Assembly (NCBI GenBank): GCA_037157565.1
Contig: JAZHRO010000003.1
Location: forward strand, 65,660,501 to 65,724,500
Source: Thalassia testudinum
Lineage: Eukaryota; Streptophyta; Magnoliopsida; Alismatales; Hydrocharitaceae
Reading direction: 5' to 3'
DNA length: 64,000 nucleotides
The notes under the pieces were generated by a model, which worked only from the letters and a program-made list of their open reading frames with translations, was not told where the DNA came from and searched no databases. Made by a program: the position numbers and the translations under genes. Numbering within the stretch: position 1 is the first letter of the stretch; each line of letters starts with the position of its first letter. Positions 10,471 to 22,002 of this stretch are shown one piece after another.

Positions 10471-11856
10471 GACTCCCGAGGCCTGCCTGATCCTCCAAGT
10501 TTGAACTCGACCAGAGAAACCCTCAAATTCCTCTCTCCTCCTCCGGTCGATTTGCTCTTCAAGCTCCGGTGACTCTCCCTGCCTCCCCTTGTCATCTAAC
10601 CACAATACCAGTGGTAGACTCTTCCTCCTTGCCTTCTTCCGCGTTGTGCAGCACTCGCTGGCACCCCTATCTCATTCATCCTCATTGTCCACCTCTCATC
10701 AGAGCAGCGTCGTCTTCGGTGTTAGCCATACCTCAATCGGCACCAACTCCCCTCCCCTTTGTCTGCCTCCTTTGCTAAACGACTCCTTATCTTCCACTCT
10801 TTGTTTCCAGACATCTGCAACTTCGTTTCGACTGCCGACCCGACCCACCATCCTCCATCTTCCACCTCACCGGTGTACCTCTGGCAAAGCTCACAAGGCC
10901 GCTACACTCCACCAAATTGGCTGTCGTTCATCCGTACACCTCTGCCTTGACCCCAGAAGCAAAAGTCCTAAGTTAGTTAGGTCGATTCTCCTCCACAACC
11001 TCCGCTGAATACCCCATTTTCGCACTTCACCTTCCGTCACCATCAAACCACCTCTCGCACTCTCACACCTCACGAACACTGCCATTCACTTCCTCGGCTC
11101 ACGGTGATGCTATTGAACCTTTTAACTAGGGATTTTAGCCCACATTTCATGTTTCAGGTGGCAGGTCCTTCGACCACCATTGACAAAGCTTCGACTGAAG
11201 CTTGAAGCTTGCTCCAACACCTATAGGTTCTAGGCGTCGACTCCAGTTTGTGTGGAATCACTCCAGGAGTCTGAGTGGACTAGAAATTGAAGCTTTTGAA
11301 AGGATCAAAATATGGAATATATGGCTATGCACACAAAAACTCAAACACAAAATCAGTAATAACAAGACAATTTGCACAACCAATCAAACCACAGAAAATT
11401 GGCACAATATGTATAGTGGTTCCCCTCCCTTGGGTACTCCACTACCTAAGCCTCCCAGCTTAGGGCTTTTAACTTGATTCTCTCAACCTCAAGAGAATCA
11501 ATTTACTAACCGAGGTAATTAACGGGTTACCTCAACCCAAGTACAATAACGGGTTTATTACAACCCAAAGAGCAACAAGCTCAAAGTATAAATAAGAACT
11601 GGTGTAAGAAAGAGAACTCTTACAACATGAATTCCTACACCTCTCAACAATTGTAAATATAATATTACTGATTTGAGAGCTTAGGATGGACGTGAATCGC
11701 TTCAGAGATATGTGAGAAAAATACGTCGTTGAGCTTGTAAGAATGTAGAGTGAATAGCAAGCTTCTTCTTTCTCTCTTGAAAATATGGTGGAAATTTGAA
11801 ATATAGCTCTAAAAATTTTCTTCTCTTTTCTTATATTCAAACTAAGGGTCCAAGGG

Positions 11857-11867
11857 TTTATTTATAG
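11857..11867 (-). promoter_or_regulatory. TATA box of the Copia 3' LTR
   Basis: On the minus strand CTATAAATAAA, followed by CCCTTGG, is conserved in the other LTR at 15035-15045. The palindrome array lies 110-350 bp upstream of it. Confidence 0.6.
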
Positions 11868-11976
11868 TGTTTAAGACCTAGTTGGGATGTCTACTAGACA
11901 TTAGCTTTTAAATCCCAATATTCATATAGCCAAAATTAATTTTCTAGCCATTCAGTTTTGAGCCAACGGCTATCTG

Positions 11977-12210
11977 GTACCGGTACTAAAGTATGGGTAC
12001 CGGTACTCGTTGCTTCCAAATTTGGGTTTCAAACTCTTAACACAAATCTGTAATCCACTTGTACCGGTATTGATCATTAGTGCTAGTACTCGTTACCTCC
12101 AGTACCAGTACTGATCATGAGTACCGGTACTTGCAGGGTAAAGGTTTGTTTCTTGACAAAACTCAAACCTGTAACTCACATGTATCTGTACTAAACTTTA
12201 GTACTGGTAC
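11977..12210 (-). repeat. GTACCGGTAC palindrome array, Copia 3' LTR
   Basis: Four pairs of GTACCGGTAC-like 10-bp palindromes, separated within each pair by about 8-15 bp such as TAAAGTATGG or TGATCATTA. The members of the array are perfect or carry one to three changes. The array lies in U3, upstream of the TATA box on the minus strand. Confidence 0.8.
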
Positions 12211-12580
12211 TTGTGGGTTAATAAGTACTTTTTTTAAGTGATTTAATCAATTACATTCTTTGAAAATGATCACAATATAAATCCTAATTTATCTCTAATT
12301 ATTTTTACGATTTAAGTTATATTCCTTTGTTAAGAGGCATATAAAATCTATAAATAAAAAATCTAAACTAGAAACACTAAAGGTCAAAGATGATCTTCTC
12401 CTCCTCAATTCTTCCTTATCATCTTGCCTCCTTCTTATCATGCTCTTTTCCTTTTCATCAAGCCTCCATGTTTTCCTGTTTGCCTTGATCTTCACCTAAA
12501 TTTGAAAGAACTCAATTGCAAACATTAATCCATAATAATTTTGTTAACACGAAAACAAGATGTGGAACAGGGTTCCAGCA

Positions 12581-12594
12581 ATCTCCCCCTTTTT
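12581..12594 (-). other. Copia polypurine tract
   Basis: On the minus strand AAAAAGGGGGAGAT directly abuts the 3' LTR. A second, similar tract (GACAAAAAGGGGGAGAAAG) lies about 150 bp upstream near 12740-12760. Confidence 0.85.
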
Positions 12595-13038
12595 GGTGTT
12601 GACAAAACTATCTTGCAAATAGATAATTATAAGAATAAAAATAATTTTTAGCAATGTTATATGAAGGAAAAAAAACTTTTAATTAAATCCTCCCCCTCAA
12701 TATATACTCCCCGAAAAATATTACTATTTGTCCTCTATCTTTCTCCCCCTTTTTGTCAATCACAAAAAAATGAAGAAATATTATACCATAAAATTTACCA
12801 ATAGTAAAATGGAGCTTGTGGATACCAAGCATCTCTCATCCAACATTCTTGGTCTTCATTCAACCTATAGAAAGGTTGAAGTGTTCCGTTATGTGCCTTT
12901 AACATCCATTGATTACTTTGATCTACTTATGCAAAACAAATATCTTTTCTAGGTACCCATTTTCTTGTGGGTCCTTTAGAGTTAGCACCTTTCAAATCCT
13001 AAGATTTATGAAACTTTTTAGTGTTAGATCTAAAATTC
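12595..13038 (-). other. Copia internal remnant between gag and polypurine tract
   Basis: AT-rich sequence. Near 12945-12985 the minus strand still encodes a GPTRKWVPRKD-like stretch, which in large plant Copia elements precedes the protease. Nothing of protease, integrase, RT or RNase H follows, so pol is missing from this point on. Confidence 0.6.
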
Positions 13039-14448
13039 TTAGGTTTTAGCCTTTTGATACATCCATGCATGCCTAGGTGCATGTGATTTATTTTGTATAT
13101 TCTTTTTACTTTGAAGTTTTGATTTTATAGCTTCACAAAATTCAGTATTTAACCTAGTTGTTGTTTTGAGATTATTTAAAGTACCTTCAAAGTGCTCATA
13201 AATATCTTCTAGTTCTAATATCTTTTCATGCAACTGATTATTAGTTTCTTTTGATATTTCTAATTCTATTTATAAACATGATTTATCTATTTCTAATATT
13301 TGATAATTATTTTTTAAAACCTTATTTTCCTTTTTAAATAACCTAGCTTTATGATATAGTTCTTCATAAGCTTCTAATAATTCTTCAAAAGAAAATTCAA
13401 GATTTACCTCTTCTTCTGTGTCTTCTGAAGTTGCAACAAGACAAAGGTGTGCAACCTCATCTTCATTTGATTCACTAAAGTCAGTGTCCATGTTAGAGTC
13501 GCTATCATCCCATGTTGCTTTAAATACTTTATTATTCTTCTTCTTCTTAAGCTCCTTTGTTTCTTTCCTATTGTCCTCCTTCTTGTTTAAGGGGCAATCC
13601 TTTCGCAAGTAGCCCTTCTTCTTGCACTCATAACAAATAATATTCGAAGAAATTTTATTTACTTGCTTACCTTGTTTCTTGAGGAATTTCTAGAATTTCC
13701 TAGTGAGCATTTCCATCTCCTCGTCTTTGGATTCTGATGTTGTTGAGTCTGAGTCCTCCTTGATTGCTCTAAAAGCAATGCTTTTCTTCTTGCTTGTCGC
13801 CTTCCCCTCGTTCTTCTTGATATTCTCCAATTGGACTTCATATGCCATGAGGCTTCCAATTAGATCATCCAAGGGGAGAGTGGATAGATCCTTTGCCACT
13901 TGGATCACTGTGATCTTTGGAGACCAATCACTTGTAAGTGATCTCAAGACCTTTCTTACAAGCTGCTCCTCTTTTAGCTTGACTCCTAGATTTTTCATTG
14001 GATTCACGATCTCTCCAAACCTTGTGTACATGTCCTTGATTGTTTCTCCTTTTTCCATCCTAAAATACTCATAATTTTCTGTTAAAATAGAAATACATGT
14101 TTCTTTTACCTTGCTCGTACCTTCATAGGTGATTTGCAAAGTATTCCAAATCTTGTAGGTGGACTCGCATGCGGAAATTTGATTGAACTCCTCCCTTGAT
14201 AATGCATAATAAAGTGCATTCATCGCCTTTGCGTTACCTACGATCTTCTTCTTTTGATCCGTTGTCCAAGCTATGCCTTCTTGCAGCTCTGGATCCGTGT
14301 ACTTCTCTTGAATGAGAATCCAAGACTCCTTGTCCATTGCTTTGAGGAAGACTTGCATCCTCCTCTTCCAATACCCGTAGTCCGTCCCATTGAAATAGGG
14401 AGGATGGGTAGAAGACTGTCCTTCGGTACAACTTGAGAATGATGCCAT
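13039..14448 (-). pseudogene. Copia gag with coiled-coil tail, three segments in one frame
   Basis: The start is the ATG at 14448 (MASFSSCTEG). The N-terminal block has HPPYFNGTDYGYWKRRM, then LYYALSREEFNQISACE, ETIKDMYTRFGEI and RSLTSDWSPKITVI, as in plant Copia Gag (UBN2/DUF4219 type). An in-frame stop at about 13690 separates this from a zinc-knuckle region near 13600-13650 that reads CYECKKKGYLRKDC, with Tyr in the usual His position of CX2CX4HX4C. After an acidic segment comes a coiled-coil-like stretch (YEELYHKARLFKKEN). A second in-frame stop lies near 13270, and the same frame continues to 13039. Gag would form the particle and package RNA; this copy could not do so without readthrough. 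Confidence 0.88.
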
Positions 14449-14481
14449 TGCAAGTCGAGTTGTTACATCGTCTTGCAACTG

Positions 14482-14494
14482 GGCTCTGATACCA
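14482..14494 (-). other. Copia primer binding site
   Basis: On the minus strand TGGTATCAGAGCC, the usual complement of the initiator methionine tRNA 3' end, lies two bases after the 5' LTR. Confidence 0.92.
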
Positions 14495-14496
14495 CT

Positions 14497-15758
14497 TGAA
14501 AGGATCTAAAATATGGAATATATGGCTATGCGCATAAAAACTCAAACACAAAATCAGTAATAACAAGACAATTTGCACAATATGTATAGTGGTTCCTCTC
14601 CCTTGGGTACTCCACTACCTAAGCCTCCCAGCTTAGGATTTTTAACCCGATTCTCTCAACCCCGAGAGAATCAATTTACTAACCGAGGTAATTAACGGGT
14701 TACCTCAACCCAAGTACAATAACAGGTTTGTTACAACCCAATGAGAAATAAGCTAAAAATATAAATAAGAACTGGTGTAAGAAAGAGAACTCTTACAACA
14801 TGAATTCCTACGCCTCTCAACAAATGTAAATATAATATTACTAATTTGAGAGCTTAGGATGGACGTGAATCGCTTCGTAGATGCATGAGAAAAACACGTC
14901 ATTGAGCTTGTAAGAATGTAGAGAGAGTGAATGACAAGCTTCTTCTTTCTCTCTTGAAAATATGGTGGAAATTTGAAATATAGCTCTAGAAATTTTTCTT
15001 CTCTTTTCTTATATTCAAACTAAGGGTCCAAGGGTTTATTTATAGAGTTTAGGACCTAGTTGGGATGTCTACTAGACGTTGGTGTTTAAATTTCAATGTT
15101 CATATAGCCAAAATTAATTTTCTAGCTATTCAATTTTGAGCCAACGGCTACCTGGTACCGGTACTAAAGTATGGGTACTGGTACTCATTACTACGAAATT
15201 TGGGTTTCAAACTCTTAACACAAATCTGTAACCCACTTGTATCGGTACTGATCATTAGTATCGGTACTTGTTACCTCCAGTACCGGTATTGATCATGAGT
15301 ACCGATACTTGCAGGGTACAGGTTTGTTTCTTGACAAAACCCAAACTTGTAACTCACATGTACCGATACTAAACTTTAGTACCGGTACTTGTGGGTTAAC
15401 AAGTACCTTTTTTAAGTGATTTAATCAATTATGCTCTTTGAAAATGATCGCAATATAAATCCTAATTTATCTTTAATTATTTTTATAATCTAAGTTATAT
15501 TCCTTTGTTAAGAGGCATATACAATCTATAAATAAAAAATCTAAACTAGAAACACTAAAGGTCGAAGATGATCTTCTCCTCCTCAATTCTTCCTTATCAT
15601 CTTGCCTCCTTCTTATCATGATCTTCTCCTTTTCATCAAGCCTCCATCATTTCTTGTTTGCCTTGATCTTCACCTAAATATGAAGGAACTCAATTGCAAA
15701 CATTAATCCATAATAATTTTGTTAACACCAAAACAAGATGTGGAACAAGGTTCCAACA
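14497..15758 (-). repeat. Copia element 5' LTR
   Basis: On the minus strand it starts TGTTGGAACCTTG, the familiar start of large plant Copia LTRs, and ends CCTTTCA. It carries the same GTACCGGTAC array (15155-15389) and a TATA box (15035-15045) as the partner LTR. Confidence 0.9.
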
Positions 15759-16680
15759 GCTTCTGACTACCATCTTGCACAAATTGAACGAAGTAGCATT
15801 TACAGCTGCACACAGATGAAAGGCGGTGGGATCAGTCCCACCTCGGCAGCTGGGGAGCGCCCGTGGACGAATAAGTTGAATTCTTTCCATGGGTTGTTTG
15901 CCTCAGCATGCACAGGGGGTGAGGTCCCCGCAAGCATGCCTCACACGCCTCGTCTGTGACTCTAACCTCGCGGACCTGGTGTGCTCGATTACCCGCTTAA
16001 CCCTAAGCACTCCTCGGTTGTGACCTATGCTCGCAGCCTTAGTCCCAGGTATGCTCTAGGTTTGATTACCTGTATACCTGGTACTATTGAAGGCTCTGGG
16101 AGAGCGTGACCTACGTAGAGAAATAGAGGAGAGAGCTTGCGCGGGGAAGGGGGAGGGTTTTGCTGCAGAGGGTTTTGGCTGACACTTAGCCAATTCAAGA
16201 AGTTCCCCCCATGTGTGTAGAGGCTGAAGAAAAGAAGGATAGGAACTGCAGCAGAGAAAGAAGAGAAGAGAAGAAGGAGAGGCTGAGAAGAGAAAGAGAG
16301 GGCCATACACTGTAGCTCGAGACGGTTAAGCCGTTTGATTAATCCTGTCTGATACTTGATTGCTAGGCTTGATTTGATTGATACTGTTAAGAAATTTGCT
16401 ATTATTGTGAGGGGTACTTGGTGATTCAAATCACCATTTTACCCCATTCTTTTTGGACTATTGACATTTGTTTTCATTTCTATATCATTATTGTTTGGAG
16501 TTATATTATAAATTGCTTACACTGTGCTTAAATTGTAATTCTTGAGATCTAAATTCCATATTTCTCCCTATGTTTGACCTCGGATCCTTTTCGAATAATA
16601 AAATTTATTTATTCAAGTGCTATTTTGGCTATACTACAACACGACAATCTTAAACATCGATCTATCGCTTAAACACCCAC

Positions 16681-18100
16681 TATCTTAGGGATAAGGCTGC
16701 ACATTGGTACTGGACTATTGGAAGGTCGATAGCAACTTGGAATGATCTTAAATCGGCTTTACTAAAGAAATTCTTCCCAATCGGGCGTACCAATGCCTTA
16801 CGACAGGCGATTACTACTTTCATCCAACGGCCGAGGGAACCTCTTCATGGTGCATGGGAGCGATTCTAGGATCTATTGCAAAAGTGTCCACACAATGAGG
16901 TACCAAAATGGCAACTCGTGCAGATCTTTTATCACGTGTTGATTGAGCAACTACATAACCATGTGGACGTTTCTTGTAGAGGCAATTTCCTCAATAAGGA
17001 TGCAGATAGTGCACATGAATTATTTGAGGAAATGAGTGAAAATTCTATCAATCATGCCTCCATGAATACTTTCAACCAGTCCTAGTAACCTAGATTGAAT
17101 GTTAATGAGGTCCATGACTCTCATTCTTTAGATATGGAACTGATTTGTAATAAACTTGAAAAAATGGACTTGTTGACAAAAAGAATGGAAGAGTGGATGG
17201 TTGGAAAATTTACAAATACCTCTCAATCCACTCAATTCCAGAACTTGGGTTTCCATTCTTCATGAGCTCCTACTTGACGGGAGTTCGTAAATCAATTGGA
17301 AGCGGCTCAACCTACAAGCCAGCATTACTCGGAACCCCACGGGTTCTAAACTGAGGCCTTTGATCGCAGTTTCTTTGATCCCTCTCCTTTCTCACCATCA
17401 TCGCCCTATGAGGATGTGAATGTTGTGCTGGAGAATGTTAGGTCCAACCTATATTCTAACTCCTATAATTTGGGTTGGAGGAACCACCCTAACTTCTCCT
17501 AGAAAAATCCAGAGCAACAGACCCAAATCCAACCCAGCAACTATGCATTGCAAAGACTAATGGGTCAGGGTCATGTATATACTCAACTGCCCCCTAATCA
17601 GGTCAATCAGCCAACTTGGATTGCCTGTCAACCTAAAGGGCAAGTTGATTTGAACCATCAGATGGTAGAAATGCAAGGATCCATGCTCCAGCTCGTGCAA
17701 CAAATGAAAACCTCACTAGACGATTTTCAATCCAAGCTCATTGCTTATACCCATCAACCTGGATCTCTGCCATCTCAACCCGTATGCAACCCTCACAACA
17801 TATAGAATTAGGGCAATCGAACCCAAGGGTACAGGAATCAGAGGGACCCACATGCACATGCTCAGGTAGTTGAGCAGGGTCCTTCCTCTTCTTCTTCTTC
17901 GTTCAATTTGGGGTATTTGGCAAATCAAGCCCCTCCAATCTTTCCTAACCCTCCCCATGACCCGAACCCATATGCTTTTGCAAACTCTGTTACCTTGAGG
18001 AGTAGAAGGTAAACCCAGGACCTAAAATTACCATTTCTAGTCAATCAAACCCTGGTGAGCCTGATGAAGGAAAGGAGAAAATTGAAGAAGAAATCAAGTC
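16681..18100 (+). pseudogene. E2 gag, C-terminal part
   Basis: Resumes in phase from 9531 with YLRDKAAHWYW, then FFPIGRTNALRQAI, CPHNEVPKWQLVQIFYH, RGNFLNKDADSAHELFEEMS and NHASMNTFNQS. Breaks: a stop within the GAWERF block near 16870 and a double stop near 17085. The later Gag region follows (YNLGWRNHPNFS near 17470 and a Gln-rich MQGSMLQLVQQMKT segment at 17660-17720, likely helical). The C-terminal TLRS box is near 17990, followed by a stop. No zinc knuckle is seen. Confidence 0.84.
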
Positions 18101-18763
18101 TCAGAACTTGAATCCAATGATCTTACTCATGTTCCATTTCCTGAAGCCTTGCTTAAACCTAGGAAGAAGAAGTCTGTTGATAGTAACAAGGAGATCTTAA
18201 ATATATTCAAGAATTTTGAAATCAATATCCTGCTCCTCGATGCTATTAAGCACATTCTAGCGTATGCTAAATTCTTGAAGGATTTATGCACTCAAAAGCA
18301 TAAGCCGAGGGAATCTACCTCAAGGAAGGTGATACTCTCCGAGCAGGCTAGTTCTATTATCCTACATTACCTTCCTCAGAAAAAGAGAGATCTAGGTATC
18401 CCTTTGATTTCCTACGTTATCGGGGATTACACCTTTGACCAAGTACTTTTGGATCTAGGTGCATCCATGAACCTAATTCGGACATCTCTTTATGAAAAGT
18501 TTGGATTAGGTGAACTTAGGCCGACCTTAGTAACACTGCAGTTAGCAGACCGTTGGGTCGCAAACCTGAAAGGTGTTATTGAGGATGTTATTGTCAAGGT
18601 TAAGGACTTCTACTTTCCTATAGATTTCCTTATCCTTGACATGGATGTACCTAAAGATTTAAGGAACATGCCCATCATTCTGGGGCATCCGTTCCTAGCT
18701 ACCGCTAAGGCCAATATCAACTGTGAAAGTGGTAGTATGGAGATTGGCTTTGGGGATAGATAA
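18101..18763 (+). pseudogene. E2 pol: aspartic protease
   Basis: Open from 18149 for 204 codons. It begins with a LLDAIKHILAYAKFLKDLC block that joins Gag to protease in all the elements here. The protease core follows: SEQASSIIL, then the active site LLDLGASMNLI, LADRWV and IILGHPFLAT. Family form is DLGA. The stop at 18763 is followed by further decayed frame. It would mature the polyprotein within particles. Confidence 0.85.
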
Positions 18764-20572
18764 ATGAAACTTGATATTTTCCAGGTGATTAACAAATTGT
18801 GGATATATTGAGGAACTCGAGGATGATAATCTAAATCTCAAGATTTGTATGGTTGTTACTGTTCTTGAGAATTCCTCCTGCACTGATGAACCCAATCACA
18901 AACCTTCGTGGAAGACTTGCCACACCCTCAAGAGGTTGATGATTTCCTTCACTCCCAACCTCTTCCATTGGACCGTCCTGATGGATCTTCATCAGCATCC
19001 TCCTTACCCTCCATTCTAAACTCGCCCCAGCTTGAACTGAAACCATTGCCTGAGAGCCTAAAATATGAATTTTTAGGACCTAAGAAAATTCTCCCTCTGA
19101 TTATAAGTGCAAAACTGACTAAGGACCAGGAGATGAAACTGATTAAGGTCCTAAAAGCACATAAGGAGGCAATTGGTTGGATCATCCATGACCTTAGGGG
19201 GATTGAGCCATCTTATTGCAATCATCAGATTTTTATGAAAGATGGATCCCACCCTTCTCGCCAGATGTAGAGGTGATTGAATCCTAATAAGTAAGAAGTC
19301 GTTAAGAAAGAAATCATCAAGTGGCTTGACGCAGGAATCATTTATCCAATCTCGGATAGTCCTTGGGTTAGTCCCACGCAAATTATTCCCAAGAAAGCCA
19401 AGATTGCCGTTGTGACTAACGAGAAAGGTGAATCTATCACAACCCGTTCAGCTTCCTCTTACAGAGTCCGTATCGATTATAGGAAGCTAAATATAGCCAC
19501 GAAAGCGGATCATTTCCCTTTGCCCTTCATCAACCAAATCCTTGAAAGGTTAGTCGGGCAAAAGTATTTCTGTTTCCTGGATGGTTACTCGGGATACAAC
19601 TAAGTCCCTATCCATCCCGAGGATCAGGAAAAGATGACTTTCACCTATCCCTACAAAATCTTTGCATTATGTAGAATGCCATTTAGGCTTTGCAATGCAC
19701 CTGCGACTTTTGAAAGGTGCATGCTAGCCATCTTCTTAGACATGGTAGGGGAATTTATGGAAGTATTCATGGATGATTTCTCTATTTTCGAAGATTCGTT
19801 TGATTCTTGCTTGGCCAACCTAGAATTGATCCTTAAGAGATGCATCAAAACACGGTTGGTCCTTAGATAGGAAAAGAGTCACTTCATGACACATGAATGC
19901 ATCATCTTGGGTCATGTAGTCTCTGAGCGGCGAATTGAAGTGGATTAAGCTAAGGTGGATGCTATCTCAAAACTTCCTCCTCCCACATTTGTTAAACAAA
20001 TTCGATCAGTCCTTGGTCATGTGGGATTTTAGAGGAGGTTCATCAAGGGATTTTCTATGGTTGCTTGACCTTTGAGTAACCTTTTGGCCAAAGACACGCC
20101 GTTTGATTTTGACGAATCATGCCACAAGGCATTTGATTTTCTTAAAATGGTAGTCACTTGTGCTCCAGTGTTGCAACCACCAGTCTGGACAGCCTCATTT
20201 GAGATCATGATTGATGCTTATGATTACACGGTCGGGGTTGTTTTGGGTCAAAAGATAGATAGGAAGCCCTCTATCATCTATTACGCTAGCAAAACTCTAG
20301 ACAAGGCTTAGAGAAACTACACTATTACAGAAAAAGAATTGCTATCTGTAGTATTTACATTGGAAAAATTTATGGCTTATCTCTTAGGATTTCATGTCAT
20401 TATCTATACCGACCCCTCGACCTTGAGGTAGCTCTTGGCCAAAAAGGATGCCAAACCCCTGTTCATCCGATGGATTCGTTTACTTCAAGAATTTGACCTT
20501 GAAATAAATATAAATCTGGGGCACAAAATGTGGTGGCAGATCATCTTTTGAAACTCATAATTGATTCTTCTC
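18764..20572 (+). pseudogene. E2 pol: reverse transcriptase and RNase H
   Basis: The linker SLKYEFLGPKKILPLIIS and the RT blocks IDYRKLN (near 19480), CFLDGYSGYN (near 19590), MPFRLCNAPATF (19675) and FMDDFSIF (19770) are in order. RNase H follows from about 20200 with a weak DAYD block, YYASKTLDKA, EKELLSVVF and a YTDPS block. Stops sit where relatives have W (after the LVLR block), R (before PLSNLL) and Q (after GYN, near 19602). The changed codons fit C-to-T or G-to-A transitions. A frameshift near 20515 precedes the VVADHL end. Confidence 0.86.
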
Positions 20573-21960
20573 GTCTGGATATTCCAATTACTGATACTTT
20601 TCTGGATGAGACTATCCTTATAGTTTCAAGTGTCCAAACCTCTTGGTTTGCGGACATGGTCAATTATTTAGCTGTTGGTCAAATCCCCCAGGATTGGACC
20701 AAACAATGGGGTAGACTTATATCTGAGGCCAAATATTACTTCTAGGATGAGACCAAAACTGTACCGCATTGACTCTGATCAGATTATTCACCGATGTGTT
20801 CTAGAGAATGAGTTCCAAAGTATCTTGAGTTCTGCCATGCATCTGCGTGTGGTGGACATTTCTCCGGGAAAAAGACGGTTGCAAAAATTTTGTAGTCTGG
20901 ATTTTATTGGTCGTCTTTATTCAAGGATGCCCAGGAGTTCTCGAGGTCGTGTTCCTGATGCCAAGCACTTGGGAGCATAGCTAAGAGGGACATGATGCCT
21001 TTAAACTCAATTCTTCCCATTGAAATCTTCGACATTTGGGGCATCGATTTCATGGGACCCTTCCTCCCTTCATTTGGACACCAGTACATTCTCGTAGTTG
21101 TTGACTACGTATCCAACTGGATTGAGGCTCTTCCCACCTGAACCAATGACTGCAAGGTGGTCATCGATTTTGTCAAGAAGAATATCTTCAGTCGATTCGG
21201 GATTCTGAGGGCGATCATCAGCAATGGTGGTACTCACTTCACCAATGCCTAGTTTTGCAATTTATTGGCAAAATATAGGGTGCATCACAGAATTTCCACA
21301 CCTTACCACCCCCAGACAAATGGACAGGCTGAGATCTCTAATCGAGAGATTAAGAACATCCTGCAGAAAAAGGTTAGGCCTGATAGAAAAGACTGGACTT
21401 AAAAGCTTGATGATGCTCTTTGGGCCTACCGTACAACGTACAAAACACCTATCGGCATGTCACTATTTTGTCCAGTGTGTGGTAAGGCATGTCATTTACC
21501 CTATGGATTGAACATTGGGTATTTTGGGCAATCAAGAAATGCAACTTTGATTTAAGTTTAGCCGGGAAGACCAAGAAACTCCAACTATCTGAGTTGGAGG
21601 AGCTTAAAAATGATGCATATGAGAATGCCAAGATCTATAAGGCTAGGACCAAATCTCTCCATGACTAGCTGATTTCATGCAAGAGCTTTGAGCCGATCAA
21701 GAAGCTCTGGCTCTTTGATTCTCTACTTAAGTTCTTTCCCGGCAAGCTTAGATCAAAGTAAAACGACCCATTCATCATTGTTCGGATATTCCTAAACGGG
21801 GTCGTTGAGATTTCTGACCCAAAGATGGGTAATTCTTTCAAGGTCAACGGATAACGTCTGAAGTCATATGTTGATGGCGTTATTCCAGAACCCGTCTCAG
21901 ACAAGGTTGCTTTAACCTTGATCTATCTTCTTTGGTCGGACCCCGCTTATCTGATGGCAT
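20573..21960 (+). pseudogene. E2 pol: integrase
   Basis: Integrase would insert the DNA copy in the nucleus. The N-terminal zinc-binding region is present but frameshifted near 20740-20990. The core shows WGIDFMGPF (first Asp) at about 21035. The second catalytic position reads ISNGG at about 21215, where A has ISDGG, so Asp has become Asn. The Glu of the [10 protein letters not shown] block follows at the normal D-X35-E spacing. In-frame stops lie at about 21140, 21250 and 21400. The C-terminal region ends near 21920 with DKVALTLIYLLW. E3 inserts at 22003, just past the coding end. Confidence 0.85.
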
Positions 21961-22002
21961 TAAACTCAGCATTTGTACAGTTTGACTCAGAGCAGACTAG
22001 AG

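Larger units (their letters stand above)
11297..12580 (-). repeat. Copia element 3' LTR
   Basis: On the minus strand it starts TGCTGGAACCCTG and ends GATCCTTTCA. It pairs with 14497-15758 over its whole length, including the GTACCGGTAC palindromes (11977-12210) and the TATA box at 11857-11867. By eye it differs from its partner by scattered substitutions and a few small indels. Confidence 0.9.
11297..15758 (-). mobile_element. Gag-only Copia LTR element (TR-GAG-like)
   Basis: Two minus-strand LTRs (11297-12580 and 14497-15758) frame only 1.9 kb of internal sequence. A methionine-type primer site and a polypurine tract are both in their proper places. Flanks are GCTTT (11292-11296) and GCTTC (15759-15763), a 5-bp duplication with one change. 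Gag with zinc-knuckle remnant and coiled-coil tail is present, but no protease, integrase, RT or RNase H is seen. The structure fits the terminal-repeat-with-GAG (TR-GAG) class of non-autonomous plant Copia elements, or an internally deleted copy. It sits inside LTR-alpha and is therefore younger than it. Confidence 0.88.
9532..16675 (+). mobile_element. LTR-alpha solo LTR in E2 gag (TSD CCCAC)
   Basis: The unit starts TGATGGGAACACC and ends TCGCTTAAACA, flanked by CCCAC at 9527-9531 and 16676-16680. The E2 gag frame continues exactly across the duplication. Removing the Copia insertion (11297-15758 plus its TSD copy) leaves about 2.68 kb. The same sequence begins at 61572, where it runs to the window edge. 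It holds a TATA box at 10463, several U3 hairpins and a GA-rich tract near 16100-16310. With no primer site, polypurine tract or coding domain, it is best read as a solo LTR. The 3' end (CTCCCTATGTTTGACCTCGG) resembles Athila or Tat-type LTR ends. The clade is inferred. Confidence 0.87.

Noticed and set aside
10569..11008. Overlapping Ser/Pro-rich frames in LTR-alpha, with a related frame at 62546-62812
   Set aside because: C-rich transcribed LTR sequence gives such frames by chance in several phases at once. The two copies differ in ends and phase.
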